In this document: positions 7,170 to 15,738 of the stretch, piece after piece
Layout of the letters: each line of letters starts with the position of its first letter
Numbering within the stretch: the stretch's first letter is position 1
Source: a virus
Direction: 5' to 3' (one strand)
DNA: 52,391 bases
IMG/VR virus record: IMGVR_UViG_3300032236_001850
Span: 1-52,391 of that record
Translations under genes and position numbers: made by a program
The notes under the pieces: model-generated
The model's database searches: none
Told to the model about the DNA's origin: nothing
Seen by the model: only the letters and a program-made list of their open reading frames with translations

Positions 7170-8624
7170 TTAATATCCGTTAGCCATATTATTATTCATG
7201 CATTCGTTGATTTTATTAGCAACATGTTCTTGTTTAGATTCCTTTATGTATTTTGTTATCTTAGCAAGTTCTGGATTTGTATAATCACCAGCGTCTAGAT
7301 ATTTGTCTACAAGTTCATGAAGATCTGCTTGTGACATATTTTCATAATCATCCTCTGTTGCAGGTGCAGGTGCTACTGGTTCCTCATCGTCAGGTGTAGG
7401 ATAATCCTCATCGTCATCATCTCCATAATCAGAATCACCTTTAAGACCAGCTTTTTCCATTTCGTAATCGTTAAGCATTTCTGCTATACCGTCTATTATT
7501 TCTTGAACCTGTTCTCTTGCTTCAGCAGTTCCTGATAAGATACCACTGAACAATTCTAAGAATTCTCTAGCTGGCATACGCATCATTTCACCAAAGACAT
7601 ATTCCTGTAGATTTTTGATCTTATCAGCTTCCTTGAAACTATTGATATAATCTCTTAAATCTGCTGCTATTTCTGGACCAAATCTAAGATCTTCCAATTC
7701 ATCAGCTAACGAGTCAGTGTTTGCTATAATGGTTTCAGCTTTTTCTGTATCATCGGTAGGTAGTGCAGCAGCAGAGATCAACTCATAGATACCCTTTACT
7801 GTCTCGTGTAACAGCATAACAAATTCCGTTCCGATAGCATTAATTGTTGGTCCGATCGAATCCATCAGATCTTCAAGATCCTCAGCATCTGGCTCGTCTG
7901 TATTCATAAGCTCATCTAGAATTTTTTGAGCTAATTTTTCGGCATCCTCTGGGTCTTCTGGTGTGTTCCATTCAACTTTAACCGATCCTGAAAATCCAGA
8001 TTTGTCTCTTGTCCACATTTCTTTTTGAACTGCTAATGGTATAGCCCAATCGAAGAATGATGCTATTTCTGATATCTTATTAAGTAATAGGATATACTCC
8101 TCACCAAGTTCGTTACCTAATATTGTTTTAAGTCCATCCGAACAATCCTCAAGATTAAGTATTAATTTGGTATTCTTAGCCATACCTTGTGCTATGTTAT
8201 TAGCAATTTTTCTTCTGTGAACTTCGGATATGATATCCTCATCCTCTAGAGCTTTAAGCATTTGATCCTCTGGTGGTTCACCTGGTACGTCCTTCATCAT
8301 CTTCTGAATCTCGTCGTCCCTTTGTAATTTTATCTTAAGGTTTACGCCGTCAAGAATATCTCCATAGTGTTCCATTATCACATCAACAGCAAGTCTTTCT
8401 AGTGCATCCTCATGTCCTCTTTGGATTTGTCTTGCTCTACTAACGTGTTGCATGAACATTGGAATTTCTCTACCGAATCTTCTTTGAAAATCTGCATTTA
8501 TTTGTTGTGCTCTTGCTTCAACATCATGCAAATAATTACCTGGTGTATCTCCCTCCCCAGGAATTCCTGGATTTCCTTGCAATGATGCTTCGTCTATTGC
8601 ATATTCATCAAACTTCTTAATCAT
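7170..8624 (-). CDS. Large acidic late-type protein with N-terminal targeting-like peptide
   Basis: 484 residues, mostly helical and acidic. It begins MIKKFDEYAIDEASLQGNPG; the I-D-E followed by A is a good prohead-protease-type site. The early segment GNPGIPGEGDTPG is Gly/Pro rich, and a DDDDEDYPTPDDEEPVAPAP linker precedes a short C-terminal helical region. It resembles conserved hypothetical proteins of T4-like phages as I recall them, but no function is known to me. It overlaps the proline-rich gene by 8 bases and shares its class B promoter. A virion or packaged protein is the inferred role. Confidence 0.75.
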   Translation of the reverse strand: MIKKFDEYAIDEASLQGNPGIPGEGDTPGNYLHDVEARAQQINADFQRRFGREIPMFMQHVSRARQIQRGHEDALERLAVDVIMEHYGDILDGVNLKIKLQRDDEIQKMMKDVPGEPPEDQMLKALEDEDIISEVHRRKIANNIAQGMAKNTKLILNLEDCSDGLKTILGNELGEEYILLLNKISEIASFFDWAIPLAVQKEMWTRDKSGFSGSVKVEWNTPEDPEDAEKLAQKILDELMNTDEPDAEDLEDLMDSIGPTINAIGTEFVMLLHETVKGIYELISAAALPTDDTEKAETIIANTDSLADELEDLRFGPEIAADLRDYINSFKEADKIKNLQEYVFGEMMRMPAREFLELFSGILSGTAEAREQVQEIIDGIAEMLNDYEMEKAGLKGDSDYGDDDDEDYPTPDDEEPVAPAPATEDDYENMSQADLHELVDKYLDAGDYTNPELAKITKYIKESKQEHVANKINECMNNNMANGY

Positions 8625-9003
8625 TGTGTTTAGCTTTTAATTTTGGTAAATCAAACTCCAATGGAATTTTATTTTTTCTTAATTCTGTCATAAATCTAGC
8701 AACAACATCTTTAGCTGATGCTTTTGGGTGTGGTTCGACAGCTGGCTTATCTCTTCTAATTGGACTAGGTCTTTGAGGGGTTTTACCTGGAGCTGTACCT
8801 GGTTTGATTGTTGGTGCAGGCTTAGAAGGAGCTTCTTGAGCTGCTTTTGGATGTGGCTCGACAGCTGGCTTATCTCTTCTTATCGGACTAGGTCTTTGAG
8901 GGGTTTTACCTGGAGCTGTACCTGGCTTAGTTCCAGGTGCAGGTTTACTTGGTGCCTTCTGAGGACCATTCGATAAAAACTCGTCGATTTTTGTATAAAT
9001 CAT
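8617..9003 (-). CDS. Proline/lysine-rich tandem-repeat protein
   Basis: 128 residues from the ATG at 9003-9001; an upstream extension would run through the promoter palindrome. It begins MIYTKIDEFLSNG, similar to the targeting-like peptides but lacking a clear (I/L)-x-E site. Residues about 13-94 are two near-identical 41-residue repeats rich in Pro, Lys and Arg (TAPGKTPQRPSPIRRDKPAV). The C-terminus is a short basic helix. Basic, disordered and late-type would fit a DNA-associated internal head protein, but that is inference. Confidence 0.7.
   Translation of the reverse strand: MIYTKIDEFLSNGPQKAPSKPAPGTKPGTAPGKTPQRPSPIRRDKPAVEPHPKAAQEAPSKPAPTIKPGTAPGKTPQRPSPIRRDKPAVEPHPKASAKDVVARFMTELRKNKIPLEFDLPKLKAKHND
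8720..8965. repeat. Two tandem copies of a 123-nt repeat
   Basis: Copies at 8720-8842 and 8843-8965 are nearly identical and keep the reading frame (41 codons each), duplicating the Pro/Lys-rich module of the gene at 8617-9003. The few differences fall mostly at repeat ends. Confidence 0.85.
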
Positions 9004-9025
9004 AACTATTATTATTTTTATATGT

Positions 9026-9039
9026 GGATATATATATCC
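9026..9039. promoter_or_regulatory. Palindromic class B motif shared by two divergent late-type operons
   Basis: GGATATATATATCC is a perfect 14-bp palindrome, so it presents GATATATAT to both strands. It lies 21 bases upstream of the plus-strand ATG at 9061 and 22 bases upstream of the minus-strand ATG at 9003. It is the only such motif between these two operons. Confidence 0.55.
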
Positions 9040-9060
9040 AAATCTAATATTATATTTATT

Positions 9061-10725
9061 ATGAAGAATCAAAGTTTTCGTACCTTTTTCGATATTGAGC
9101 CGCTAATGGAGAACGTTCAGGATGCAAAATCCTATCTTGTTAAGCTTTATGCGGAAAAAAATAAAATCAAACCTTCGGAAATAGACGAAGAAACAAAGAA
9201 ACACATTTGGGACAATCCAAAATTCCTTGAAGTAAAGGATCTTATGGATAGAAATAAAATGCCAGGTAACACTCTACCGTTTCTTAAATTTGCAGTTGAT
9301 CAAAGAGCAACCATGGAACAATTGGAAGAAATTGTTGAATTATTGAAAGATAATAAAAACAATCTTAATTCCTTGCCTATGTCTATTCTTGAGTATTCTA
9401 AAATTGATAGAAACAAGAAGAAAAAAGAGGGAGAAGATGAAGAGGATGATAATGATCACAGACCAGGATGGGAAATGCTTCGAGATGATCTTTCAAATAT
9501 TGAGAGAAAAAGAAAATTGAAAAATTTCATCGACAGATTAACTCCTAGAATGAAAGAATATGTTAATAAAAAAGCAACAACAAAGCAACTAGAAAAATTA
9601 GAAGAGATATCAAGCCAATTAAAACTTATGCCTAAAAATAAGGAGGGCAGAGAAGCTTGGGATGCTTTTTTCTATCCAGATCTTGGTGTTCTAAATGATC
9701 ACGGTAAGGTAAAAGGTAGAATGGGATCTTATGATGACACCATAACATATACTGATTATAAAGATCCAGCAAAAGCAATGGATGGCATAATATCTGACGC
9801 CGAGGCTTTTATTTCTAAATGGGGAGAAGACGAGGATGCTGTTATCGCTAAAATAAAATCACTTGGTCCACAAGCTGGTATCATTTTCGCAAGAGATGGT
9901 TTTCTAATTATGTCTGCAAGAACACCGGAAGCACAAAGATTAGTTTGTTCAGAAACCGGCTGGTGTATTAGAACAGATTCTACATTTTGGAGCTATAGTT
10001 CAGGTAGAGTCCAAGTAAATGTAATTAATAATAATATACCAACCTCTGAAAGAAATAGTTTGGTTGGTATAACTATTAATAAAAACGGTACAGTTCACAC
10101 CGATGCAGATAGACCTAACGGTAGAATTCAGGCACAAGGTGGAGGAAATTACACTGGAAAACCTGCTACTGAATTACTTAGAAGAATTGGCGTACCTCAA
10201 GCTGGTATAGAAGCATTTGAAAGACAATTTCCAAAGGAAGCAAATGTTAAAATAATTCTAGAGCATTTCTTTAAAAATGCTGGAGGATTAAAACCTGATT
10301 TTATTGTTGAATCTCTTGTTAGCTTTAATAAAGGATTTCTTAAAGGAACTTTACCTGAAGATGAATGGGAAGAAATATCAGCTCTAATCTCTGAAATTAT
10401 ATCGGATGTTGAGGGTCTGAAACCTAAGGATTTCCTATCAGCATTCCTTGGTGACGGAGCAGATAAAACTGGTGGAATTTATGTCGAAGCAGCTTGGAAT
10501 ATATTTGATAAGCTTATTGGTGTTAAGAATGTAACTGAGGCTCAAATCGAGAGAATGTACGAAGATACAAAAGAAGGATACGAGGCTTTAGAACTGCTGA
10601 TTGGAATGTACGATGAAGGTTCCTTACCTGGGGTACCAAGAGAAGATTACGAAGCAATGAAATCTGCATACTCATACAAGGATAAATCTCTTGCTAGATT
10701 TAAGAAATTAATGAAAGAAAAATAA
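9061..10725 (+). CDS. Late-type WCI-motif protein, paralog A
   Basis: 554 residues from the ATG at 9061; an in-frame ATG at 9022 would include the promoter palindrome and is rejected. It begins MKNQSFRTFFDIEPLMEN, with a possible L-M-E cleavage site. The middle has AGIIFARDGFLIMSARTPEA and ETGWCIRTDSTFWSYSSG. The C-terminal 170 residues are helical. The same architecture and motifs recur in the protein at 31257-32756, so the two are paralogs. The charged region KKKKEGEDEEDDNDH near 126-141 is probably a linker. Function is unknown; the N-terminal peptide and class B promoter suggest virion association. Confidence 0.8.
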   Translation: MKNQSFRTFFDIEPLMENVQDAKSYLVKLYAEKNKIKPSEIDEETKKHIWDNPKFLEVKDLMDRNKMPGNTLPFLKFAVDQRATMEQLEEIVELLKDNKNNLNSLPMSILEYSKIDRNKKKKEGEDEEDDNDHRPGWEMLRDDLSNIERKRKLKNFIDRLTPRMKEYVNKKATTKQLEKLEEISSQLKLMPKNKEGREAWDAFFYPDLGVLNDHGKVKGRMGSYDDTITYTDYKDPAKAMDGIISDAEAFISKWGEDEDAVIAKIKSLGPQAGIIFARDGFLIMSARTPEAQRLVCSETGWCIRTDSTFWSYSSGRVQVNVINNNIPTSERNSLVGITINKNGTVHTDADRPNGRIQAQGGGNYTGKPATELLRRIGVPQAGIEAFERQFPKEANVKIILEHFFKNAGGLKPDFIVESLVSFNKGFLKGTLPEDEWEEISALISEIISDVEGLKPKDFLSAFLGDGADKTGGIYVEAAWNIFDKLIGVKNVTEAQIERMYEDTKEGYEALELLIGMYDEGSLPGVPREDYEAMKSAYSYKDKSLARFKKLMKEK

Positions 10726-10745
10726 TAACAAAACTCTAATTAAAA

Positions 10746-12014
10746 ATGGAAAAAAGCATAAAAATAGCAAGATTTGAAGATTATCTTTTAGAAGCTAGAA
10801 AAAGATGGGATTCGTTGAATAACAGAACTAATGAGCTCTATAGATCTTTCGAGGAAACCAACGAAGGTAAAGATTTATCAGCCATTGGGGTTTATATCGA
10901 GGAGAGAACACCACAGGTTCTTATTTGTAAAAGAAGAGGTGGTCCTATGGCAACTGTTGAGCTTTTCAAAGATGAAGATGGAAAATATTGTTACGAATAC
11001 ACATCAACTAAGGAAGGTGTTGAGAGATACAATCTTTCCAAATTTGATTCCCCACATGCTTGTCTGAGAGGTTTCTTTCTAAGAATCATAAGAAACAACA
11101 TTCCAGCTGCAATCATACCTAAAAAAGATATACCAAATCTAAATTTCAATGAGCTTGTTCCTGTTGGAGCAGGTTTACCATTTACTGAAATTCTTGCGAG
11201 AATGAAAAGAGTGATTGGTGGTGAGGAATTAACAAACCTTGATGCTAATGCAGTTCAAAAACTTCCAATTATAAAAAACCTTGAGGATATGGGTATGGTT
11301 GGTAGAAGAGTTGATAATAAAGAAACCATAATCAAGAAGGTGGATATCATATCACCCAAATATAAATTCTACTCAAGAGCAGCATTCAGAGTTGGTGAGA
11401 TATATGGTAAAACCATTGCTGGTATCTTAAAATTGCAGTATGATGATCTAAGAAGATCAAGTAAAGGTAAAGGTCTTTTATTTGACGATGGTCAGGAAAT
11501 CTGGAGAGTTAATAACTCAAACCGTATTCCTTTAAATAGTATAAATTATAGAACTGGTGATAATTCACTTAAATGCAATATTCAAGACGAGGAAGTATTT
11601 GGATCTGTTTTTGTTTCCATATTCGTTAGAACTTTCAAGAGAGCTAAGGGAAGATACGAGAATGAAAAATTAATTAATCCAGAGGCTCACATGATAAAAA
11701 GTGAGGGTGAGGAAACACAAAGAATTGCTACCGAACTTAATGGTCTTCTCTCTGATTACTTTACTGAAGCAGCAGCAAGATTAGAGCCAACCATATTCAT
11801 CAGTCCAGAATTCGATAAAAATCAAGCAATTGTTAATAATGCTAATGCACTTTTGATTAAGTATCTTATGAAAAATGGAACTTTTGAATTAAAGAATAGA
11901 ATAATAAAAAACAGAGAACTTGATGATCTTGTTAATATTACAACTAGACACGAGGATATTGATGACTTAACAAGAAAATTAATTAGAGCTGCTAGAGTTC
12001 TTAGATTTACATAA
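10746..12014 (+). CDS. Late-type protein with strong targeting-like N-terminus
   Basis: 422 residues, starting MEKSIKIARFEDYLLEARKR. The FEDYLLE followed by A closely resembles a T4-type capsid-targeting peptide with an L-x-E site. The rest is mixed alpha/beta with no recognised domain. A stretch around residues 70-125 (GKYCYEYTSTKEGVERYNLS, then LRGFFLRIIRNN) loosely resembles the protein at 17177-18379, so they may be distant relatives. It lies 20 bases after paralog A, and its stop overlaps the zinc-ribbon gene start (ATAATG). Confidence 0.75.
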   Translation: MEKSIKIARFEDYLLEARKRWDSLNNRTNELYRSFEETNEGKDLSAIGVYIEERTPQVLICKRRGGPMATVELFKDEDGKYCYEYTSTKEGVERYNLSKFDSPHACLRGFFLRIIRNNIPAAIIPKKDIPNLNFNELVPVGAGLPFTEILARMKRVIGGEELTNLDANAVQKLPIIKNLEDMGMVGRRVDNKETIIKKVDIISPKYKFYSRAAFRVGEIYGKTIAGILKLQYDDLRRSSKGKGLLFDDGQEIWRVNNSNRIPLNSINYRTGDNSLKCNIQDEEVFGSVFVSIFVRTFKRAKGRYENEKLINPEAHMIKSEGEETQRIATELNGLLSDYFTEAAARLEPTIFISPEFDKNQAIVNNANALLIKYLMKNGTFELKNRIIKNRELDDLVNITTRHEDIDDLTRKLIRAARVLRFT

Positions 12015-12259
12015 TGGAAGCAATAGACGAGAGAAAGAAACAGGAAGTTTGCGAAGGATGTGGTAAACAAATAGCAGACCCTGAAAAAGAATGTCCAACA
12101 TGCGGAACTTTTCCACATAAAGCCTATCACGAGAGAGCAGCAGCTAAAACACTGGGAATTTCAAAATGGGTCAAGAATTCTCCAGTCATGCAACCCAATC
12201 AGAAACTAACTGAAAACACACACAAACTGATAAATATAATATCCTTTGATGATTTTTAA
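12014..12259 (+). CDS. Small zinc-ribbon protein
   Basis: 81 residues with two CxxC pairs (CEGCGKQI and CPTCG, about residues 14-32), the layout of a zinc ribbon. The C-terminus ends KLINIISFDDF, which resembles the aromatic-acidic targeting peptide seen at the N-termini of its operon partners, but placed at the end of the protein. It is last in the operon, directly before a terminator. Function is unknown. Confidence 0.7.
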   Translation: MEAIDERKKQEVCEGCGKQIADPEKECPTCGTFPHKAYHERAAAKTLGISKWVKNSPVMQPNQKLTENTHKLINIISFDDF

Positions 12260-12291
12260 AAAAAATTCCGGCTTTGACCGGAATTTTTTTT
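12259..12291. terminator. Rho-independent terminator
   Basis: ATTCCGG CTTTGA CCGGAAT hairpin flanked by A and T runs, immediately after the zinc-ribbon gene stop. It ends the late-type operon and precedes the glycosyltransferase-like gene. Confidence 0.85.
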
Positions 12292-12313
12292 GATATGTGT
12301 CTAAAAAATATTG

Positions 12314-13183
12314 ATGAGAATATTAAAAGCAACATACGGAGATCAGGATATAACTGAATTGATAAGATCAAGGATCAATAATCAAAAATTAGTTATTAGA
12401 GTAAATAATGATATATGTGGTGATCCAAATCCAGGAACAATAAAATCACTAAATATTGATTGGACCGATGGTGGTAAATTTTTCAGCCAATCCTGGATTG
12501 AAGGCACCACTTGTACAATACCAAAGTCAATAAATAGAAAATTGGGTATATTTTATTCCAATAATAAGGATTATCAAACCTACCCAACCATAAAAGAATC
12601 TTTAGAAAGAATAAAAATTGCATCCGATGGTATTGCTGATGTGTTTACGTGTTTATGGGAAAGAATGGACAGTAATCCATTTCCTGAATCCCCTAGTTGG
12701 TATAAAGTTTCCTCGCATCTAACACAAACAATTCAGATACTACAAACCTTATATAGTGCTAGATCCTCAGGTGAATATGATTATGTAAGCTTTCTTGAGC
12801 ATGATTGTTTATATGCCGAGGGATGCTTCGATTATCCAGATTTTGAAAGTGGACAAATGTTATGTAATATGAATTATATAGGTCTATGTAAAGAGGGATG
12901 GCAGGAAAGAAATCAAAATGACAAACCTTTATCACAAATAACAATGAGATTTCATGATGCAATATCACATTTTGAGTCGATTTTACCAAATGCTATCTTA
13001 ACAAACAGCGGATTGGTTGAACCTCAATGTGAAATTCTAGAATGGAGATCTATAAATCCATCAGTTCATGTTAATCATGGATTTCATTTCACTTCTCATT
13101 TTTCTATCTATAGTAAGGATAGAATATCCGGGTATGATCCATACTGGGGTGATTTTAGAAAATTTTCAAATTTATTTTTTTAA
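12314..13183 (+). CDS. DUF3395-like plus glycosyltransferase-like protein
   Basis: 289 residues from the ATG at 12314. Residues 1-50 (ILKATYGDQDITELIRSRIN, then NNDICGDPNPG and a K-x-L) match the pattern of the small DUF3395-type domain. The rest resembles a family A glycosyltransferase: YDYVSFLEHDCLYAEGCF near 153-172 may be the Asp-containing donor-binding region, with an aromatic, His-rich end (HGFHFTSHFSIY). It could modify phage DNA, the phage surface or host glycans. No clear promoter is visible between the upstream terminator and this gene. Domain calls are from motif memory and moderate. Confidence 0.55.
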   Translation: MRILKATYGDQDITELIRSRINNQKLVIRVNNDICGDPNPGTIKSLNIDWTDGGKFFSQSWIEGTTCTIPKSINRKLGIFYSNNKDYQTYPTIKESLERIKIASDGIADVFTCLWERMDSNPFPESPSWYKVSSHLTQTIQILQTLYSARSSGEYDYVSFLEHDCLYAEGCFDYPDFESGQMLCNMNYIGLCKEGWQERNQNDKPLSQITMRFHDAISHFESILPNAILTNSGLVEPQCEILEWRSINPSVHVNHGFHFTSHFSIYSKDRISGYDPYWGDFRKFSNLFF

Positions 13184-13206
13184 TCCGCAACTTTTTATTA
13201 TCTTTG
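13172..13206 (+). promoter_or_regulatory. Class A promoter before 13211
   Basis: A T-rich run is followed by CCG at 13185, 11 bases, then TATCTTTG at 13199-13206 and GCAAT-type downstream bases. TAnnTTTG is the Bacteroidota -7 element. The ATG follows five bases after the box, so the transcript may be leaderless. Confidence 0.75.
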
Positions 13207-13210
13207 CAAT

Positions 13211-13495
13211 ATGAGAAAAGCAAGAACGATCATACATGTTAACCAGCACAACATAAAAGCGAATGCTAGAGGTGAAAGTAAACCTGTATTAACGTGTAAG
13301 ACCTCTAAGGGTAACAATTACTCTAACGAGATTGTGATTCTCGGGCAAGATGGCAAGGAAGCAGCAAGAGTAATCTACTCTCCCAATAAGCCATTAGCAT
13401 GTGGAGCTAAAGTTTGGATAGAAACATACAGTGGAGTTCAAATAGACAATCCTATTGATGTAAAAGAAGCAACAAAAACAATTTGTAAGATATAA
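13211..13495 (+). CDS. Conserved small phage protein
   Basis: 94 residues. The segments IIHVNQHNIKANARG, PVLTCKTSK and YSPNKPLACGAKVWIET match a small conserved hypothetical family that I recall in phages and bacteria, without a known function. The end is basic with a final cysteine (TKTICKI). It is the first gene after a class A promoter and is followed closely by the Nudix gene. Confidence 0.75.
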   Translation: MRKARTIIHVNQHNIKANARGESKPVLTCKTSKGNNYSNEIVILGQDGKEAARVIYSPNKPLACGAKVWIETYSGVQIDNPIDVKEATKTICKI

Positions 13496-13497
13496 AG

Positions 13498-13887
13498 ATG
13501 TCAAGAAAAAAATCAACCGCTCACGTTGTCGTATTGAACCAAAACGGACAAGTACTTTGTGTTAGTAGAAAGGACAATCATAATGATTTTGGATTGCCCG
13601 GGGGTAAGATTGAAAAGAAAGATAAAAGTAATAAATCTGCTGCGATCAGGGAAACTCTAGAGGAAACTGGAATAGTGGTTAAAAAGGCTACTCTAATTTA
13701 TGCTGAACATAGAAGAGGTGCAATGGGTTACACTTATTTAGCAACCGATTGGTCTGGAGAAATTGGAACTGATGAACCACACATGGTTAAATGGGGAGAA
13801 TTTACAGATTTAGTTGCTGGAACATACGGGGAATGGAATTTGAAGGTTTTCAAATCTTTATCTGATTATAAAAAAGTAAAAAAATGA
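13498..13887 (+). CDS. Nudix hydrolase
   Basis: 129 residues. The Nudix box is recognisable: LPGGKIEKKD, then AAIRETLEETGIVV, giving the REUXEEXGU half exactly. The upstream half is one residue out of the canonical spacing: the expected Glu is a Lys, with Asp one position earlier. Nudix enzymes cleave nucleoside diphosphates linked to another group, for example oxidised dNTPs or RNA caps; the substrate is not evident. Its stop overlaps the next start (ATGA). Confidence 0.85.
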   Translation: MSRKKSTAHVVVLNQNGQVLCVSRKDNHNDFGLPGGKIEKKDKSNKSAAIRETLEETGIVVKKATLIYAEHRRGAMGYTYLATDWSGEIGTDEPHMVKWGEFTDLVAGTYGEWNLKVFKSLSDYKKVKK

Positions 13888-14117
13888 AAAAAGCAGGAAT
13901 TATAATATCAATGTTACTTGGTGGTGCTTTATTGATGTGCATATTAATTAGTGCTACCAAACCAAAGAATGAATTATCAAATTACACAGTAGCAAAAACG
14001 TGTAGTGGTTTCACTGACGCTGAGTATTTTATAAATTCCTATAAAAACAACGGATACACTGTTAAGTTTATGATTGGTGATCGAAATGGTTGTTTGGTGG
14101 TGATGGAAAAAATGTAA
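13884..14117 (+). CDS. Small single-TM protein
   Basis: 77 residues beginning MKKAGIIISMLLGGALLMCI, an N-terminal membrane anchor (about residues 4-24). It is followed by a small soluble domain with two cysteines (KTCSGFTDAEYFINSYKNNG, then GDRNGCLVVMEKM). It overlaps the Nudix stop by four bases. The soluble part may be periplasmic. No family is recognised. Confidence 0.65.
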   Translation: MKKAGIIISMLLGGALLMCILISATKPKNELSNYTVAKTCSGFTDAEYFINSYKNNGYTVKFMIGDRNGCLVVMEKM

Positions 14118-14122
14118 TAATT

Positions 14123-14524
14123 ATGGAAATATTAAAAGGACACGTTACAAAAAATAATAATAATTGGATTTTTAAATGGACCTATCTTATAGAGGATGGA
14201 GACGCTGTTCATATGAAGTCAGCTCCACTTTCACCTGAATACATACACGGAGTAAATGATGGAGATAAGGTTGAGGCCTACATCGTTGAAACAAAAGATG
14301 GTGAAACTCTGGCAAGGCTTTTACCCAAAGATCCGTACGATACGCCATACTCAAATGAATTTCCAGAATTGTGGGTTAAGAATGTTGAGGATGGATCTGT
14401 TCATGAGGTTTTCAAATACATAAAAGATCACGAAGGTGAAATCCATATTTGGTGTAGCACTTGGTATGGACATCACAGAATAGGTAGGGATTGTATATTT
14501 ACACATGTTGCTTACAAAGAATAA
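14123..14524 (+). CDS. Hypothetical protein, 133 aa
   Basis: The ATG at 14123 is preferred over an in-frame upstream start at 14090 that overlaps the previous gene. The protein is beta-rich with EILKGHVTKNNNNWIFKWTY at the start and a Trp/His-rich end (IHIWCSTWYGHHRIGRDCI). The His/Cys content could support metal binding. No domain is recognised. Confidence 0.65.
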   Translation: MEILKGHVTKNNNNWIFKWTYLIEDGDAVHMKSAPLSPEYIHGVNDGDKVEAYIVETKDGETLARLLPKDPYDTPYSNEFPELWVKNVEDGSVHEVFKYIKDHEGEIHIWCSTWYGHHRIGRDCIFTHVAYKE

Positions 14525-14540
14525 TTAAACAAAAGAAAAG

Positions 14541-15164
14541 ATGAGAATGCCAATCGACAATTTTGATCAAATAAGAGGTATGCTGGATTTCTCGATTCCT
14601 GGTACTTTCTATTTTCTTCAGATACTAAAAAGACGTAAAGAAAATCCAGATCTTGGGAAGGACATGGTTCACATAGCAGATTACTATATTGATAGCCTGA
14701 CTAAATATGATGATCTAAAACCCATGATAATCAGACAATGTGATGCTGAGAATGCTAGAGCATACTTCAGACTTAATCGTAGGGACGAAAAACGTGTTGC
14801 TAGCGAGGCTTTAAAGCTTATGGTGGAGTATGTGTTGTCTGAAAATTATAAGCCAGCTAGGAGCGCCTATGCGTCCTGTGCGGGCAAGTACCCATCGGAG
14901 AAAAATAAGACATGGATAGTTGATTTAGATTGGAAAGACATCCCGCAGGGATTCACCAAAGACATTTATATAGATTCTGTTATTTCGTCGATTAACTCCA
15001 TAACCAAATCTTATAAGCCCGATGCAGTCCAAAATATAGTTAAGATACAAACTATGAACGGAATGCATCTTATTGTTAGTCCATTTAGACTTGATGAGTT
15101 TGAGAAACACTGGCCAGAAATAGATGTACACAAGGACAACCCGTCGGTTTTATATCAACCTTAA
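14541..15164 (+). CDS. Conserved hypothetical phage protein, primase-like pattern weak
   Basis: 207 residues. It contains ENARAYFRLNRRDEKRVASE (residues about 73-92), KTWIVDLDWKDIPQGF (about 127-142) and MNGMHLIVSPFRLDEF, then VHKDNPSVLYQP at the C-terminus. The acidic VDLDW strand and the HLIVSPF strand recall archaeo-eukaryotic primase/PrimPol layouts, but the similarity is weak. It lies upstream of the Dda-like helicase, which fits a DNA-metabolism setting. Confidence 0.6.
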   Translation: MRMPIDNFDQIRGMLDFSIPGTFYFLQILKRRKENPDLGKDMVHIADYYIDSLTKYDDLKPMIIRQCDAENARAYFRLNRRDEKRVASEALKLMVEYVLSENYKPARSAYASCAGKYPSEKNKTWIVDLDWKDIPQGFTKDIYIDSVISSINSITKSYKPDAVQNIVKIQTMNGMHLIVSPFRLDEFEKHWPEIDVHKDNPSVLYQP

Positions 15165-15175
15165 GAAATAAAGAT

Positions 15176-15523
15176 ATGAGAGATCCAAATTTTAAAATTG
15201 GACAGTTCGTATACCATAGAGATGTATACGATCACAGAGAACCACTAAAAATTGTGGGGATCAGAGAAACAGAATTGGAACTTGAGGGTGACTACTCGGG
15301 AGGAACTCATGGTGTCACGCAGAAACAATGGATGCCTATAAAGGGTATTTCTAGGATTAGAGACCACAAATACAAAAAAGAATGTAGAGACGCTGCAGTG
15401 GTGATAGAGGAACTAGCAAAACCAGTAGATAGAAACCATGATAACATGACAAGAACTATGTTTGATTTGCTTGACATGGTTTTTAAATTGACCAATGACG
15501 TTTCTTTAAATCCAGAATTTTAA
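15176..15523 (+). CDS. Hypothetical protein, 115 aa
   Basis: The N-terminal half is beta-rich (FKIGQFVYHRDVYDHREPLK) and looks like a small SH3-type barrel. The C-terminal half is one or two helices (AAVVIEELAKPVDRN, FDLLDMVFKL). No family is recognised. It is co-directional with the helicase gene. Confidence 0.6.
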   Translation: MRDPNFKIGQFVYHRDVYDHREPLKIVGIRETELELEGDYSGGTHGVTQKQWMPIKGISRIRDHKYKKECRDAAVVIEELAKPVDRNHDNMTRTMFDLLDMVFKLTNDVSLNPEF

Positions 15524-15525
15524 TC

Positions 15526-15738
15526 GTGGATTTAAAACTGTTTTTTAGAATAAATATTGATCTTAGTAGAAGAAGATGGGAATTCTATCCTGGAAAGGAT
15601 GTAAATTCAACCAGATATTCTATTAGCCTTTCTGAAGCAACTACTGAGAACGATGCTTGGAAAACACTCAATCTAGCTCTTCAAAAAAGTCCAGATTTTT
15701 GCTTCAAAAAATTTTATTTTATAGATATACCAATATAA
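15526..15738 (+). CDS. Hypothetical protein, 70 aa, GTG start
   Basis: The frame opens with GTG two bases after the previous stop, and its TAA overlaps the helicase ATG (TAATG). The protein has alternating hydrophobic strands and many aromatics, ending KKFYFIDIPI. No family is recognised. The tight spacing on both sides supports a real gene. Confidence 0.55.
   Translation: MDLKLFFRINIDLSRRRWEFYPGKDVNSTRYSISLSEATTENDAWKTLNLALQKSPDFCFKKFYFIDIPI

Noticed and set aside
8728-8976. Plus-strand Trp/Cys/Ser-rich frame
   Set aside because: Shadow of the 123-nt repeats in the minus-strand Pro/Lys-rich gene; composition is implausible for a real protein.
9022-9060. Upstream in-frame ATG for the 9061 gene
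   Set aside because: It would place the class B palindrome inside the coding region, and the 9061 ATG gives the cohort-type N-terminus.
13498-13887. Nudix gene as broken
   Set aside because: The box is shifted by one residue upstream of REUXEEXGU, but the frame is intact and an Asp is close by; probably active or merely divergent.
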